Shown: positions 29,652 to 39,834, numbered from the stretch's first letter. The stretch: DNA of 64,000 nt from Brenneria sp. hezel4-2-4 (GCF_013155275.1 NZ_JABJXS010000003.1:496001-560000), one strand, 5' to 3'. Translations and numbers: made by a program. The notes: a model not told the origin generated them from the sequence alone.

Positions 29652-29689
29652 CAGCGCATTGGTTGCTATAAGCCAAGGGCGGTAGCGTG
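29652..29689 (+). promoter_or_regulatory. JUMPstart element with ops core (RfaH recruitment)
   Basis: The ops core GGCGGTAGCGTG is intact at 29678-29689. The upstream portion (CAGCGCATTGGTTGCTATAA) matches the classical 39-base JUMPstart consensus closely. In enterics this paused-transcription signal loads RfaH, which suppresses termination and aids translation across long surface-polysaccharide operons. It lies 42 bases before the wecA-like start. Confidence 0.93.
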
Positions 29690-29730
29690 TCTGATGCTAC
29701 ATATTCATAACGGTTGATGATGGTGCAAAA

Positions 29731-30810
29731 ATGCAAGAATTCACGGTTATTCTTATCAGCGCATTCGTTGCGCTGTTCTTGGCGAGAAAAGTGGCGGTAA
29801 AAGTAGGGTTGGTGGACAAACCCAATGTACGTAAAAAACACCACGGGCATATTCCGCTGGTCGGCGGGGTTTCAATTTATCTGGCGCTGTGGGTGTTGTA
29901 TGTGCTTCATTCTGAATGGCTACCTGATTTTTCCCTTTATATGGTCTGCGCCAGCGCGCTGTTGATCATTGGCGTACTGGACGATCGTTTTGACCTGCCG
30001 GTACTGCCCCGTATCGGCTTACAGGCGCTGGTCGCCGGCGTGATGATGTATGCCGGGTTGTATCTTGTCTCGTTGGGAAACATTCTTTTTGGTTACGAGT
30101 TGTTTTTAGGCGTTATAGGCTATGGTGTGACGCTGTTTGCCGTATGGGGAGCCATCAATGCCTTTAATATGGTGGATGGGATCGATGGCCTGCTGGGTGC
30201 GCTTTCCTGCGTGACGTTCGGTGCGCTGGCGGTGGTATTTTATCTCGGCGAACATCACGAATTGGCGAGCTGGAGCGTATGTCTGCTTGCAGCTACGCTG
30301 CCTTATATTATGCTTAATCTGGGCATTCCATTGGGCGCTAAATTTAAGGTCTTTATGGGGGATGCGGGCAGCACGCTGATTGGTTTTACGGTCATCTGGC
30401 TTTTGATACTGGCGACTCAGGGCGAAGATGCAGTAATGCGCCCGGTTACGGCATTATGGCTTATCGCCATCCCTTTGATGGATATGATCACCATTATGGT
30501 GCGCCGAATCCGTAAAGGCCATAGCCCGTTCAAACCAGACCGCGAACATTTGCATCATATCTTGATGCGCGGCGGGTTAACGCCGCGGCAGGTTCTGGTT
30601 GTTATCGTTGCCGCCGCACTTTTATTTGCCGCAATTGGTATCATTGGCGAGCGCAATGGCGCAACTGATTTTATGATGTTAAGCGCGTTTGTGGCGGCGT
30701 TCGCGGGTTATTTCTGGTCAATTACACGTATATGGCGGGTACTGACTTGGGTGCGGCGTATCAACCACGGTCAGAGTGCGGTAACACGTCGTTCGGAGCA
30801 ACATCGTTAA
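29731..30810 (+). CDS. WecA-like undecaprenyl-phosphate N-acetylhexosamine-1-phosphate transferase
   Basis: A 359-residue polytopic membrane protein of the WecA/MraY (PNPT) family, about 11 helices. Family motifs visible are VDKPNVRKKHHGHIPLVGG, the Asp pair in GVLDDRFDLP, NAFNMVDGIDGLLG with catalytic Asp, VFMGDAGST, and the cytoplasmic His-rich PDREHLHHILMRGG. It attaches GlcNAc-1-P (or a related amino sugar) to undecaprenyl phosphate, starting each repeat unit. A true wecA normally lies in the ECA locus, so this is probably a locus-dedicated paralogue. Its use here, rather than a WbaP/WcaJ hexose transferase, predicts an amino sugar at the reducing end. Confidence 0.88.
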   Translation: MQEFTVILISAFVALFLARKVAVKVGLVDKPNVRKKHHGHIPLVGGVSIYLALWVLYVLHSEWLPDFSLYMVCASALLIIGVLDDRFDLPVLPRIGLQALVAGVMMYAGLYLVSLGNILFGYELFLGVIGYGVTLFAVWGAINAFNMVDGIDGLLGALSCVTFGALAVVFYLGEHHELASWSVCLLAATLPYIMLNLGIPLGAKFKVFMGDAGSTLIGFTVIWLLILATQGEDAVMRPVTALWLIAIPLMDMITIMVRRIRKGHSPFKPDREHLHHILMRGGLTPRQVLVVIVAAALLFAAIGIIGERNGATDFMMLSAFVAAFAGYFWSITRIWRVLTWVRRINHGQSAVTRRSEQHR

Positions 30811-30936
30811 GATGTTGAATTACTCGCCTTTTATATGTCTGATGGCGGGTTTTATTTGAATAAATCTTCTCTATAAGAATTGTTTGTTTTATAGGGACTT
30901 GCGCAAATTTCAATTAAAAGCGATGGCATACACAGG

Positions 30937-32073
30937 ATGATAAAGCACAGGTTAAAATTGATACCGCTGATGGTATCCGCAGTGCTGCTGAGTGGTTGCA
31001 CCATTATTCCCGGCACGCACCTTTCCACCAGTGGAAAAGAGGTTGTAAAGCAGCAGGATGCTGATTTTGATATTAATAAGTTGGTCAATGTTTATCCGCT
31101 AACCCCATCTTTAGTGGATAAAATGCGCCTTAAGCCGCTGGTGGCGCAGACCAATCCACAGCTGGATCAAGAGTTACAGCGCTATGAATACCGTATCGGT
31201 ATTGGTGATGTGATCATGGTGACAGTGTGGGATCACCCTGAGTTAACCACCCCGGCAGGGACATACCGTACGGCTGCCGATACTGGCAACTGGGTACACT
31301 CCGACGGTACGATTTTCTATCCTTATATTGGCAAGGTAAAAGTAGCCGGTAAGACGGTGACTGAGGTGCGTGATGAGATTATGGGCCGCCTGGCGACGTA
31401 TATCGAATCCCCTCAGGTTGACGTCAGTATTGCCGCATTCAGATCGCAAAAAGCCTATGTGACCGGAGAAGTGACCACTTCGGGTCAACAGGAAATTACC
31501 AACGTGCCGTTGACGGTGCTGGACGCTATTAATAAAGCCGGCGGGTTAACGGAGAATGCCGACTGGCGTAATATTATCCTGACCCATAATGGCAAAGAGC
31601 AACGTATCTCCCTCCAGGCGCTGATGCAAAATGGCGACCTGTCGCAAAACCGTCTGCTGTATCCCGGTGATATCCTCTATATTCCCCGTAACGACGATCT
31701 GAAAGTCTTTGTGATGGGCGAAGTCAGTAAGCAGAGTACGCTGAAAATGGATCGCAGCGGTATGACGCTGACCGAAGCGTTGGGTAATGCAGAGGGGATA
31801 TCACAGTCCGTTGCTGATGCCACCGGGGTATTTGTGATCCGCTCCTTACGCGGCACCGAGGGTAAAAAACTGGCGAATATTTATCAGTTAAATACAGCAG
31901 ACGCTACCGCGCTGGTGATGGGGACTGAATTCCAGCTACAACCGTATGACATTGTTTATGTCACTACGGCGCCGCTGGTGCGTTGGAATCGTGTAATCAG
32001 TCAGATTGTCCCGACTATTTCTGGCTTTAATGAATTGACCGAAGGCACTTTACGTATCCGTAACTGGCCATAG
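30937..32073 (+). CDS. wza: Wza, outer-membrane polysaccharide export lipoprotein
   Basis: A 378-residue lipoprotein with lipobox LLSGC (Cys21), the same length class as E. coli Wza (379). The polysaccharide-export domain ([18 protein letters not shown]) is followed by SLBB-type repeats ([35 protein letters not shown]). An amphipathic C-terminal helix ([22 protein letters not shown]) forms the alpha-barrel pore. Octamers conduct the finished polymer through the outer membrane. It is second in the operon, 126 bases after the wecA-like gene. Confidence 0.95.
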   Translation: MIKHRLKLIPLMVSAVLLSGCTIIPGTHLSTSGKEVVKQQDADFDINKLVNVYPLTPSLVDKMRLKPLVAQTNPQLDQELQRYEYRIGIGDVIMVTVWDHPELTTPAGTYRTAADTGNWVHSDGTIFYPYIGKVKVAGKTVTEVRDEIMGRLATYIESPQVDVSIAAFRSQKAYVTGEVTTSGQQEITNVPLTVLDAINKAGGLTENADWRNIILTHNGKEQRISLQALMQNGDLSQNRLLYPGDILYIPRNDDLKVFVMGEVSKQSTLKMDRSGMTLTEALGNAEGISQSVADATGVFVIRSLRGTEGKKLANIYQLNTADATALVMGTEFQLQPYDIVYVTTAPLVRWNRVISQIVPTISGFNELTEGTLRIRNWP

Positions 32074-32081
32074 AGATAACA

Positions 32082-32516
32082 ATGTTTGAGTCTATTTTAG
32101 TGGTCTGTGTGGGCAATATCTGCCGCTCCCCTACCGGGGAGCGGTTGTTAAAACAGGCGTTACCCGCGAAACAGATTGCATCAGCTGGATTGGGGGCATT
32201 GGTAGGCAAACCGGCAGAGGCGACTGCAACAGATGTGGCCAGCCAACATGGTCTTTCGCTTGAAGGGCATTGCGCTCAGCAACTTACCTCCGCTTTATGC
32301 CGTCAGTATGATCTGATTTTGGTGATGGAAAAAGGCCATATCGATGCTGTTTGCCGAATTGCGCCAGAGGTTCGCGGTAAAACCATGCTATTCGGCTACT
32401 GGCTGAATCAACAGGAAATTGCCGACCCTTATCGTAAAAGCCGCGAAGCGTTTGAATTCGTCTATTCACAACTTGAGCAATCTGCCCAGAAATGGGTGCA
32501 AGCATTAAGCCGTTAA
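32082..32516 (+). CDS. wzb: Wzb, low-molecular-weight protein-tyrosine phosphatase
   Basis: A 144-residue cytoplasmic phosphatase. The catalytic C-X5-R loop is CVGNICR (Cys9 to Arg15), and the general-acid Asp is in IADPYRKS. It removes phosphate from the C-terminal tyrosines of Wzc, and cycling of that phosphorylation is needed for high-molecular-weight polymer. It starts eight bases after wza and precedes wzc by 21 bases, the standard order. Confidence 0.95.
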   Translation: MFESILVVCVGNICRSPTGERLLKQALPAKQIASAGLGALVGKPAEATATDVASQHGLSLEGHCAQQLTSALCRQYDLILVMEKGHIDAVCRIAPEVRGKTMLFGYWLNQQEIADPYRKSREAFEFVYSQLEQSAQKWVQALSR

Positions 32517-32537
32517 GTTAACAAGTCAGGGAAACCC

Positions 32538-34712
32538 ATGGCAGAGAAAATTTCAGTAAAAGCATCTGAAACGAATTCGGATGAGATTGATTTAGGGCGT
32601 TTATTAGGAACATTGCTGGATAATAAATGGTTTATTATCGGTGTTACCGCGCTATTCGCTATTGTCGGGATTTTATATGCCACGCTGGCGACCCCCATAT
32701 ACAAGGCTGATGCCTTAATTCAGGTAGAGCAGAACTCAGGTAACAAGCTATTGAGTGATATCTCCAGTATGCTGCCGGAGGCGAAGCCACAGTCGGCGGC
32801 GGAGGTTGAACTGATTAGATCGCGTATGGTAATCGGAAAAACGATTCGCGATCTTTCTTTAGATACGGTGGTTGAACAAAAATATTTTCCTGTTTTTGGC
32901 AAAGGATTAGCTCGAATCTTAAATGAAGAACCAGGGGAAATAGCGGTTTCTCGTCTCGAAGTTCCTGATTCCTGGCAGGATGAAAAAATTGAACTGAAGA
33001 TATTAAGTAACACAACTTATCAGCTAACCGCCGGCGATATTGTTAGCCTCACTGGCACCGTTGGTCAGTTAGAAAAGCAGAATGGACTTTCGCTATTAGT
33101 CAGTGATATTGCTGCGTCGGAAGGCACTGTTTTTCGATTAAAAAAACTTAATGAGCTAACTGCAATTAATACGCTACTTGTTAATTTCTCTGTGGGCGAT
33201 ACTGGCAAAGATACCGGCGTTTTGCAGCTTAGTTTGGAAGGGGAAGACCCGGCTAAAGTCAGCAAAATTTTAAACAGTATTAGCCAGAATTACTTGCAGC
33301 AAAATGTAGAGCGAAAATCAGAAGAGGCGGGGAAAAGCCTAGAGTTTTTAAAAGAGCAATTGCCGAGTGTCCGCGATTCGTTGAATGATTCTGAAAATAA
33401 ACTGAATAAATTTCGCCAACTAAATGAATCCGTTGATTTATCGTTAGAGGCTAAAGCGGTATTAGACACAATGGTGTCTGTCGAATCGCAGCTAAATGAA
33501 CTGACCTTTAAAGAAGCGGAAATCTCCAAGCTGTATACCAAAGAGCACCCGGCTTATCGGGCTTTGATGGAAAAGCGTGTAACGCTGGAGCAAGAAAGAG
33601 ACAAATTAAATAAACGTGTCGGCGGCATGCCAAAAACCCAGCAGGAAATTCTGCGATTAACTCGCGATGTTGAAGCTGGGCAGGAAGTATATATGCAACT
33701 GTTGAATAAGCAGCAGGAGCTTAGTATCAATAAAGCCAGCGTGGTCGGTAATGTGCGTATTATTGACTCGGCCGCTACGCAGTTAAAGCCGGTTAAACCT
33801 AAAAAGCCATTAATCGTTTTATTAAGCCTGATTTTAGGTGGAATGCTTTCCACCGCTTTTGTAGTACTTAAGACCATGTTGCATAGGGGTATTGAAAGCC
33901 CGGAGCAACTGGAGGAATTAGGTATTAATGTTTACGCCAGCGTACCGCTTTCCGAATGGCAGCAGAAAAAAGACAGAGAGCTATTTGTTCGTAATAAGAA
34001 CAAGAAAATTAACGCCCGTTCGAATGAGTTGCTAGCTGTCGGTAATCCAACGGATTTGGCTATTGAAGCTATCCGTAGCTTACGCACCAGCTTGCATTTC
34101 GCAATGATGGAAGCGAAAAACAATGTATTGATGATTTCCGGCGCCAGTCCGGCGATTGGTAAAACCTTCGTTAGTGCCAACCTGGGGGCGGTTATTGCGC
34201 AATCAGGACAGAAAGTTTTGATTGTCGACTGTGATATGCGTAAAGGGTATGCTCATGAATTAATGGGAACTGATGGTGGTAACGGTTTATCCAATATTTT
34301 ATCTGGGCAAGTAATTACAGAAAAAACAGTTCGAAAAACGGCGGTAGAAAATATGGATTTTATCCCAAGAGGACAAATTCCGCCTAATCCTTCTGAGTTG
34401 CTGATGCATAGCCGTTTCCCTGAATTTATAAAATGGGCTGGAGAGAACTACAATATTGTGTTACTTGATACACCGCCTATATTAGCGGTAACTGATGCTG
34501 CTATTATTAGCCGTCATGCCGGAACCTCACTATTAGTTGCTCGCTTTGAGCTGAATACATTAAAAGAGATTGAGGTGAGTATTCGTCGCTTTGAGCAAAA
34601 TGGTGCAGAGATTAAAGGTGTGATTCTGAACGCAATTGTAAAACGCGCAGCCAGTTACTATGGTTATGGTAATTATCATTATTATACATACGATTATAAA
34701 TCTGATAAATAA
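32538..34712 (+). CDS. wzc: Wzc, polysaccharide co-polymerase and BY-kinase
   Basis: A 724-residue inner-membrane protein. Two transmembrane helices (about 31-51 and 423-443) flank a large periplasmic domain with coiled-coil segments. The cytoplasmic tyrosine-kinase domain has Walker A SGASPAIGKT (about 533-543), Walker A' VLIVDCDMRKG and Walker B LLDTPP. The C-terminus is a tyrosine cluster (YYGYGNYHYYTYDY), the autophosphorylation tail. It sets chain length and connects Wzy polymerisation to Wza export. No separate wzz is seen in this window. Confidence 0.95.
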   Translation: MAEKISVKASETNSDEIDLGRLLGTLLDNKWFIIGVTALFAIVGILYATLATPIYKADALIQVEQNSGNKLLSDISSMLPEAKPQSAAEVELIRSRMVIGKTIRDLSLDTVVEQKYFPVFGKGLARILNEEPGEIAVSRLEVPDSWQDEKIELKILSNTTYQLTAGDIVSLTGTVGQLEKQNGLSLLVSDIAASEGTVFRLKKLNELTAINTLLVNFSVGDTGKDTGVLQLSLEGEDPAKVSKILNSISQNYLQQNVERKSEEAGKSLEFLKEQLPSVRDSLNDSENKLNKFRQLNESVDLSLEAKAVLDTMVSVESQLNELTFKEAEISKLYTKEHPAYRALMEKRVTLEQERDKLNKRVGGMPKTQQEILRLTRDVEAGQEVYMQLLNKQQELSINKASVVGNVRIIDSAATQLKPVKPKKPLIVLLSLILGGMLSTAFVVLKTMLHRGIESPEQLEELGINVYASVPLSEWQQKKDRELFVRNKNKKINARSNELLAVGNPTDLAIEAIRSLRTSLHFAMMEAKNNVLMISGASPAIGKTFVSANLGAVIAQSGQKVLIVDCDMRKGYAHELMGTDGGNGLSNILSGQVITEKTVRKTAVENMDFIPRGQIPPNPSELLMHSRFPEFIKWAGENYNIVLLDTPPILAVTDAAIISRHAGTSLLVARFELNTLKEIEVSIRRFEQNGAEIKGVILNAIVKRAASYYGYGNYHYYTYDYKSDK

Positions 34713-34791
34713 TTGCTTATCTCTTTAATTACCTTGCTGGTCATATATCGGCAAGGTACTATTCTTGTTCTTTTAACACAAAGGGCTAATA

Positions 34792-35859
34792 GTGAAAATA
34801 TTAATTACTGGTGGTGCCGGATTTATTGGTTCGGCAGTCGTTCGCCATATTATTAAAAATACTAACGACTTAGTTATCAATATCGATAAATTAACTTATG
34901 CTGGAAATTTAGAATCAGTTAATAAAGTTAGTGATTCCGAACGGTATATTTTTGAAAAAATCGATATTTGTAATCGTACAGAATTAGATCGTGTTTTTAT
35001 ACAATATCAGCCGGATGCTGTGATGCATCTGGCGGCTGAGAGTCATGTTGATCGTTCAATCGATGGGCCGTCCGCGTTTATCGAAACCAATATTGTAGGC
35101 ACGTATACATTATTGGAATCTGCGCGGCAATATTGGAATCAGCTCTCCGACGAGAAAAAAGCACAATTTCGTTTTCATCATATATCAACCGATGAGGTCT
35201 ACGGGGATCTGCATGGTAAGGACGATTTATTTACTGAGTTGACGCCTTATTCACCAAGTAGCCCTTATTCCGCATCAAAGGCTTCAAGCGACCATCTGGT
35301 GCGTGCATGGTATCGAACGTATGGATTACCAACACTGATTACTAATTGCTCGAATAACTATGGCCCCTTCCATTTTCCGGAAAAACTGATCCCGCTGATT
35401 ATTCTGAATGCGCTGGAAGGCAAAGCGTTACCGGTTTATGGCGATGGTAAACAAATTCGTGACTGGTTGTATGTTGAAGATCATGCAAGAGCGCTTTATA
35501 CCGTAGTGACTACCGGAGTTATCGGCGAGACCTACAATATTGGCGGACATAATGAAAAAGCTAATATTGAGGTGGTTGAGAAAATATGTTCCCTACTTGA
35601 AGAGTTAGCACCAAATAAGCCAGCGAATGTCGGTGCTTATAAGGATTTAATTACTTACGTCAAGGATCGTCCTGGGCATGATGCGCGCTATGCAATCGAT
35701 GCAAGTAAAATAGCCAATGAGCTAGACTGGCGGCCTCAGGAGACTTTTGATTCAGGAATAAAGAAAACGGTTGAGTGGTATTTGAATAATAAAGAATGGT
35801 GGAGCCGGGTTCTAGACGGATCGTATAGCCGGGAACGTTTGGGTACGGGAGAGAAATAA
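34792..35859 (+). CDS. rmlB: dTDP-glucose 4,6-dehydratase
   Basis: A 355-residue extended short-chain dehydrogenase. [10 protein letters not shown] binds NAD near the N-terminus. STDEVYGDL supplies the catalytic Thr-Asp-Glu, and [10 protein letters not shown] the Tyr-Lys pair. It converts dTDP-glucose to dTDP-4-keto-6-deoxyglucose, the second step of dTDP-rhamnose synthesis. The start codon is GTG at 34792; no ATG gives the full NAD motif. Its stop overlaps the rmlA start by one base. Confidence 0.96.
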   Translation: MKILITGGAGFIGSAVVRHIIKNTNDLVINIDKLTYAGNLESVNKVSDSERYIFEKIDICNRTELDRVFIQYQPDAVMHLAAESHVDRSIDGPSAFIETNIVGTYTLLESARQYWNQLSDEKKAQFRFHHISTDEVYGDLHGKDDLFTELTPYSPSSPYSASKASSDHLVRAWYRTYGLPTLITNCSNNYGPFHFPEKLIPLIILNALEGKALPVYGDGKQIRDWLYVEDHARALYTVVTTGVIGETYNIGGHNEKANIEVVEKICSLLEELAPNKPANVGAYKDLITYVKDRPGHDARYAIDASKIANELDWRPQETFDSGIKKTVEWYLNNKEWWSRVLDGSYSRERLGTGEK

Positions 35860-36731
35860 TGAAAGGTATTATTTTAGCGGGTGGTTCTGGAACGCGCCTT
35901 TATCCGATCACGCTCGGTGTATCAAAGCAATTATTACCGGTTTATGATAAGCCGATGATTTATTATCCCTTGTCAACGCTTATGCTGGCAGGTATCCGTG
36001 ATGTGTTAATTATTACGACACCAGAGGATAGTACGGCATTTCATCGCTTATTAGGCGATGGCAGCAAATACGGTATTAATATTGAATATGCTATTCAACC
36101 GAGTCCTGATGGTTTGGCGCAAGCCTTTATTATCGGAGAATCATTTATCGGCAATGATAACTGTTGTCTGGTGCTGGGTGATAATATTTTCTACGGACAG
36201 TCATTCTCGCGAACGCTGGCTCAGGCAGCAAGCAGGGAGTGCGGCGCGACAGTATTTGGTTATCGTGTAAAAGACCCTGAACGTTTTGGCGTGGTTGAAT
36301 TCGACGCAGATAATAAAGTTCTTTCAATTGAAGAGAAGCCGCTAAAACCGAAATCAAGCTGGGCTGTAACGGGACTTTATTTCTACGATAATCAAGTTAT
36401 TGATTTTGCGAAGGCTGTTAAACCGTCAAGTCGAGGTGAATTAGAGATTACCGCGGTCAATCAAATGTATCTGGATGATGGTAGCCTTAATGTCGAATTG
36501 CTAGGGCGCGGATTTGCCTGGCTGGATTCAGGGACTCATGAAAGTTTGCATGAGGCATCCTCTTTTGTCGAAACCATTGAGCATGTTCAAGGGCTGAAAG
36601 TTGCTTGTCTGGAAGAAATCGCCTGGCGCAACGGCTGGCTGAACGATAATGAGCTTGCCGTTTTAGCCGAGCCTATGCTGAAAAATGACTATGGCCGTTA
36701 TTTAATATCGCTGCTTAAACCAACTGTTTGA
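35859..36731 (+). CDS. rmlA: Glucose-1-phosphate thymidylyltransferase
   Basis: A 290-residue nucleotidyltransferase. The signature [20 protein letters not shown] is at residues 7-26, and VLGDNIFYG carries a metal-binding Asp. [19 protein letters not shown] and [13 protein letters not shown] are also characteristic. It makes dTDP-glucose from glucose-1-phosphate and dTTP, the first committed step of dTDP-rhamnose synthesis. The ATG overlaps the rmlB stop (TAATG), so the two are translationally coupled. Confidence 0.96.
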   Translation: MKGIILAGGSGTRLYPITLGVSKQLLPVYDKPMIYYPLSTLMLAGIRDVLIITTPEDSTAFHRLLGDGSKYGINIEYAIQPSPDGLAQAFIIGESFIGNDNCCLVLGDNIFYGQSFSRTLAQAASRECGATVFGYRVKDPERFGVVEFDADNKVLSIEEKPLKPKSSWAVTGLYFYDNQVIDFAKAVKPSSRGELEITAVNQMYLDDGSLNVELLGRGFAWLDSGTHESLHEASSFVETIEHVQGLKVACLEEIAWRNGWLNDNELAVLAEPMLKNDYGRYLISLLKPTV

Positions 36732-36736
36732 GATAA

Positions 36737-37615
36737 ATGATGATGAGAATATTGATTACGGGTGCTCATGGACAAGTAGGAAGCCGTCTGGTTGAGCGTT
36801 TGCAAGGCTGTACGGAATTGCTTGCAGTCGATCGGGACGTTCTGGATATTACCGATCGTAAAGCGGTATTTCAGTCCGTCGCTACATTTAAGCCGGACGT
36901 AATTATTAATGCTGCCGCCCATACCGCAGTTGATAAAGCAGAACAGGAAATAGATTTATCTTATAAAATCAATCGAGACGGGCCGCAATTTCTGGCTGAG
37001 GCCGCGGAGGAAAACGGAGCGGCAATATTACATATATCAACCGATTATGTTTTCAATGGTGACAGCGACGAGCCTTACGTTGAATCGGATCCTATCGATC
37101 CGCAAAGCGTTTACGGTAAAAGTAAACATGCCGGCGAGGTTGCCGTCGCGCAGGCCTGTGAGCGACATATTATTCTGAGAACGGCCTGGGTCTTTGGCGA
37201 GGATGGTCATAATTTTGTAAAAACCATGCTTCGTCTGGGTAAGGATCGTGATTCACTCGGTATTGTCGCCGATCAGTTTGGCGGCCCGACTTACGCTGGC
37301 GATATCGCCGACGCCTTAATTATAATTGCAAAAAAAATCCACGCTCAAAAAACAACCCACTGGGGTATATATCATTTCAGCGGCATACCTTATGTCAGCT
37401 GGTTTGAATTTGCTGAGAAAATATTCGATATCGCGGTAGAAAAAAACATATTGGAAAGAAAGCCCGAACTCAATGATCTAAAAACAGAACAGTATCCCAC
37501 GCCTGCAAAGCGACCGCACTTTTCAAAATTGAACTGCTGTAAAATAAATCAATTCTTTGATATTCATCCCAGCGACTGGAAAAAAGCACTTGAGAATATT
37601 CAACTGTATAAATAA
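36737..37615 (+). CDS. rmlD: dTDP-4-dehydrorhamnose reductase
   Basis: A 292-residue short-chain reductase. GAHGQVGSRL binds NADPH, AAHTAVDKAEQE and STDYVFNGD are family strings, and YGKSKHAGE holds the catalytic Tyr-Lys. It carries out the last step to dTDP-L-rhamnose. Three consecutive ATG codons open the frame, so the exact initiator is uncertain by one or two residues. It lies five bases after rmlA. Confidence 0.95.
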   Translation: MMMRILITGAHGQVGSRLVERLQGCTELLAVDRDVLDITDRKAVFQSVATFKPDVIINAAAHTAVDKAEQEIDLSYKINRDGPQFLAEAAEENGAAILHISTDYVFNGDSDEPYVESDPIDPQSVYGKSKHAGEVAVAQACERHIILRTAWVFGEDGHNFVKTMLRLGKDRDSLGIVADQFGGPTYAGDIADALIIIAKKIHAQKTTHWGIYHFSGIPYVSWFEFAEKIFDIAVEKNILERKPELNDLKTEQYPTPAKRPHFSKLNCCKINQFFDIHPSDWKKALENIQLYK

Positions 37616-37624
37616 GTGATAACC

Positions 37625-38170
37625 ATGAAAATAATCGATACTAAAATTCCTGCTGTAAAAATTATCGAACCTACTGTTTTTGGCGACGATCGCGGTTTTT
37701 TTTATGAAAGTTTCAACCAGAAAAATTTCGAAGAAGCCATTGGATATTCTATAAACTTTGTTCAGGACAACCATTCAAAATCATCCAAAGGCGTATTACG
37801 CGGCTTGCATTATCAATTGGCCCCGCACGCACAGGATAAACTGGTTAGATGTGTTGTTGGCGAGGTGTTCGATGTTGCGGTCGATATAAGAAAGTCTTCT
37901 CCCACTTTTGGGCAGTGGGTAGGGGTCCATCTTTCCGCAGAAAATAAACGACAGTTCTGGATCCCGGCCGGTTTTGCTCATGGGTTCCTGACATTGAGCG
38001 AAACAGCAGAGTTTCTTTATAAAACGACCAATTACTATGCGCCGATAAGTGACCGCGGCGTTTTATGGAATGATGAAAGTATTGGTATCGAGTGGCCGCT
38101 GGATATACAGCCGTTACTTTCAGAGAAGGACAAGAATGCGAAAAGACTGTCTGAAGCAGATGTGTTTTAA
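37625..38170 (+). CDS. rmlC: dTDP-4-dehydrorhamnose 3,5-epimerase
   Basis: A 181-residue cupin-fold epimerase. Characteristic strings are GDDRGFFYESFNQKNFEEA, FVQDNHSKSSKGVLRGLHYQ with the catalytic His, VGEVFDVAVDIRKSSPTFGQW, and the later Tyr in TTNYY. It epimerises C3 and C5 of dTDP-4-keto-6-deoxyglucose. I start it at the ATG 37625, matching the usual MxIxxTxIPxVxIxEP opening, rather than the GTG at 37616 next to the rmlD stop. It completes the rmlBADC set. Confidence 0.95.
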   Translation: MKIIDTKIPAVKIIEPTVFGDDRGFFYESFNQKNFEEAIGYSINFVQDNHSKSSKGVLRGLHYQLAPHAQDKLVRCVVGEVFDVAVDIRKSSPTFGQWVGVHLSAENKRQFWIPAGFAHGFLTLSETAEFLYKTTNYYAPISDRGVLWNDESIGIEWPLDIQPLLSEKDKNAKRLSEADVF

Positions 38171-38217
38171 GGCGGACTTATCGAATTACAAACTTATTCT
38201 TAAAAGAGGTAATGGGA

Positions 38218-39834
38218 ATGAAAATTCTGGACTGTACTCTACGTGACGGTGGCTACTACAACAATTGGGATTTCGATTTTGAGGTCGTCAATGCATATTT
38301 GGCAGCGGTTGCCGCAGCTAAGATTGATTATGTCGAACTGGGATTGCGTAACTTTCCTCAAAATGGTTTTTTAGGGCCTTTTGCTTACACGACAGAAAGT
38401 TTGGTCAACCGTCTGGTTCTGCCAGAGGGGCCGGTTTATGGTGTCATGATTGATGCTAAAACGGTTCTTTCTGCAAATATGCCGGTAGAAGAGGCGATTA
38501 ATAAATTATTTGTCGATAAGACAGAAAGTAAAATCAGTTTAGTGCGTATTGCCGCCCACTTTCATGAAGTTGAGCAATCGGGAGCAATCGCCAAGGCATT
38601 GAAGCAAAAAGGCTATAAAGTCGGATTCAATCTGATGCAATCTGGCGGCAAGCCCAGTGAAGTTATTTCTGAGAAAGCCCGGCAGGCTGTAGCATGGAAC
38701 TGTCTTGATGTGCTTTATTTTGCTGACTCTTTAGGCAATATGGATACCAAAGAGGTTCAGCGAATTATTCAGGCGCTGAGAATTCACTGGGAAGGCGAGC
38801 TAGGTATTCATACGCACAATAACATGGCCAAAGCCCTTGATAACACGTTAATGGCCTACGAAGATGGCGTTACCTGGCTGGATGTTACTGTAACAGGTAT
38901 GGGGCGTGGGGCAGGTAACGCGCAGACTGAAAACCTGCTAACCGTATTGAGTAAGTCCGGATCGCCTTATAACCCGGCTCCCGTTTACGATCTGGTGGTC
39001 AGGCATTTTGACAAGATGCAGAAGGCATATGGTTGGGGAAGTAATTTTCTCTATTTCATCGGAGCGCAGAACAATGTGCATCCAACGTATGTACAGAACC
39101 TGTTATCCAATGAGCGCTATGGGCCTGATGAAATTGTCGGCGCAATAGATTACCTCAGTAAGGCGCAGGCCTCCTCCTACAGCGGTAAGGTATTAGAACA
39201 GGCTTTAAAACTTAACGATCAAGATAGCGATACTGTTGCAGGCGGCGATGATTTGAGCGGGCGGTTCGCCAATCGTGAGGTACTGATTATTGGTAGCGGC
39301 GACAGTGTGTTGCGCTATAAGAACGGCATTATCGATTATATTGTCGAGCATCAGCCAATTGTGCTATCCATCAATGTGAATAAGAATATCCCGGCAGAGT
39401 ACGTCAGTTATTATATTATTTCTCATAACACCAAGTTTTTGGCAGATAAAAACAAGTATAGCAGTCTGACGAAGCCGTTAATTCTTCCCAAGCATCGTTT
39501 CAATAATGACGAATTGTCCTACCTGAGTCCGAAAACGGAAATTTTTGACTATGGTCTAAGAGTAGAGGCCGAAAAATATGCAGTAGAAAAAAGTTATTGC
39601 ATAATCCCCTCTGAGTTGACCATCGGTTACGCGATTTCCGCAGCGTTAGCCGCAAATTCATCATCCATAAGGCTGGTGGGATTTGATGGCTATGAAAAAG
39701 GTGATGACAGGCAACAGGAAATGGTGGATCTGATCATTAGGATTAATGACTATCAAGAGAAGAAAGAGATCATCTCATTAACGCCTACGTCCTATCCGCT
39801 TAAAAAAGGTTCGATTTATGCGCCTCTCGTCTGA
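38218..39834 (+). CDS. DRE-TIM metal-dependent aldolase fused to a sialyltransferase/DUF115-like domain
   Basis: A 538-residue two-part protein. Residues 1 to about 340 form a DRE-TIM metallolyase barrel like the pyruvate aldolases of the HMG-CoA lyase family. DCTLRDGG (5-12) supplies the metal-binding Asp and Arg, HTHN (198-201) the metal histidines, and GMGRGAGNAQTE (228-239) a conserved loop. Residues 353-538 look like a separate Rossmann-type domain with VLIIGSGDS, IGYAISAALA and RLVGFDGYEKG. This pattern resembles GT42 sialyltransferases and DUF115 proteins. The ATG at 38218 lies seven bases after AGAGGT. It overlaps the next gene by 17 bases. I infer that it condenses pyruvate with an aldehyde sugar to make a 3-deoxy-2-ulosonic acid; the second domain's role is unknown. 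Confidence 0.7.
   Translation: MKILDCTLRDGGYYNNWDFDFEVVNAYLAAVAAAKIDYVELGLRNFPQNGFLGPFAYTTESLVNRLVLPEGPVYGVMIDAKTVLSANMPVEEAINKLFVDKTESKISLVRIAAHFHEVEQSGAIAKALKQKGYKVGFNLMQSGGKPSEVISEKARQAVAWNCLDVLYFADSLGNMDTKEVQRIIQALRIHWEGELGIHTHNNMAKALDNTLMAYEDGVTWLDVTVTGMGRGAGNAQTENLLTVLSKSGSPYNPAPVYDLVVRHFDKMQKAYGWGSNFLYFIGAQNNVHPTYVQNLLSNERYGPDEIVGAIDYLSKAQASSYSGKVLEQALKLNDQDSDTVAGGDDLSGRFANREVLIIGSGDSVLRYKNGIIDYIVEHQPIVLSINVNKNIPAEYVSYYIISHNTKFLADKNKYSSLTKPLILPKHRFNNDELSYLSPKTEIFDYGLRVEAEKYAVEKSYCIIPSELTIGYAISAALAANSSSIRLVGFDGYEKGDDRQQEMVDLIIRINDYQEKKEIISLTPTSYPLKKGSIYAPLV

Larger units (their letters stand above)
28979..29730 (+). promoter_or_regulatory. Long AT-rich leader and promoter region of the polysaccharide operon
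   Basis: About 750 bases without a sizeable gene separate yegH from the first polysaccharide gene. The right end holds the JUMPstart/ops element. A TATAAT hexamer at 29556-29561, about 95 bases upstream of JUMPstart, is a weak -10 candidate with no good -35 partner. Long untranslated leaders of this kind precede RfaH-controlled capsule and O-antigen operons. Confidence 0.6.
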
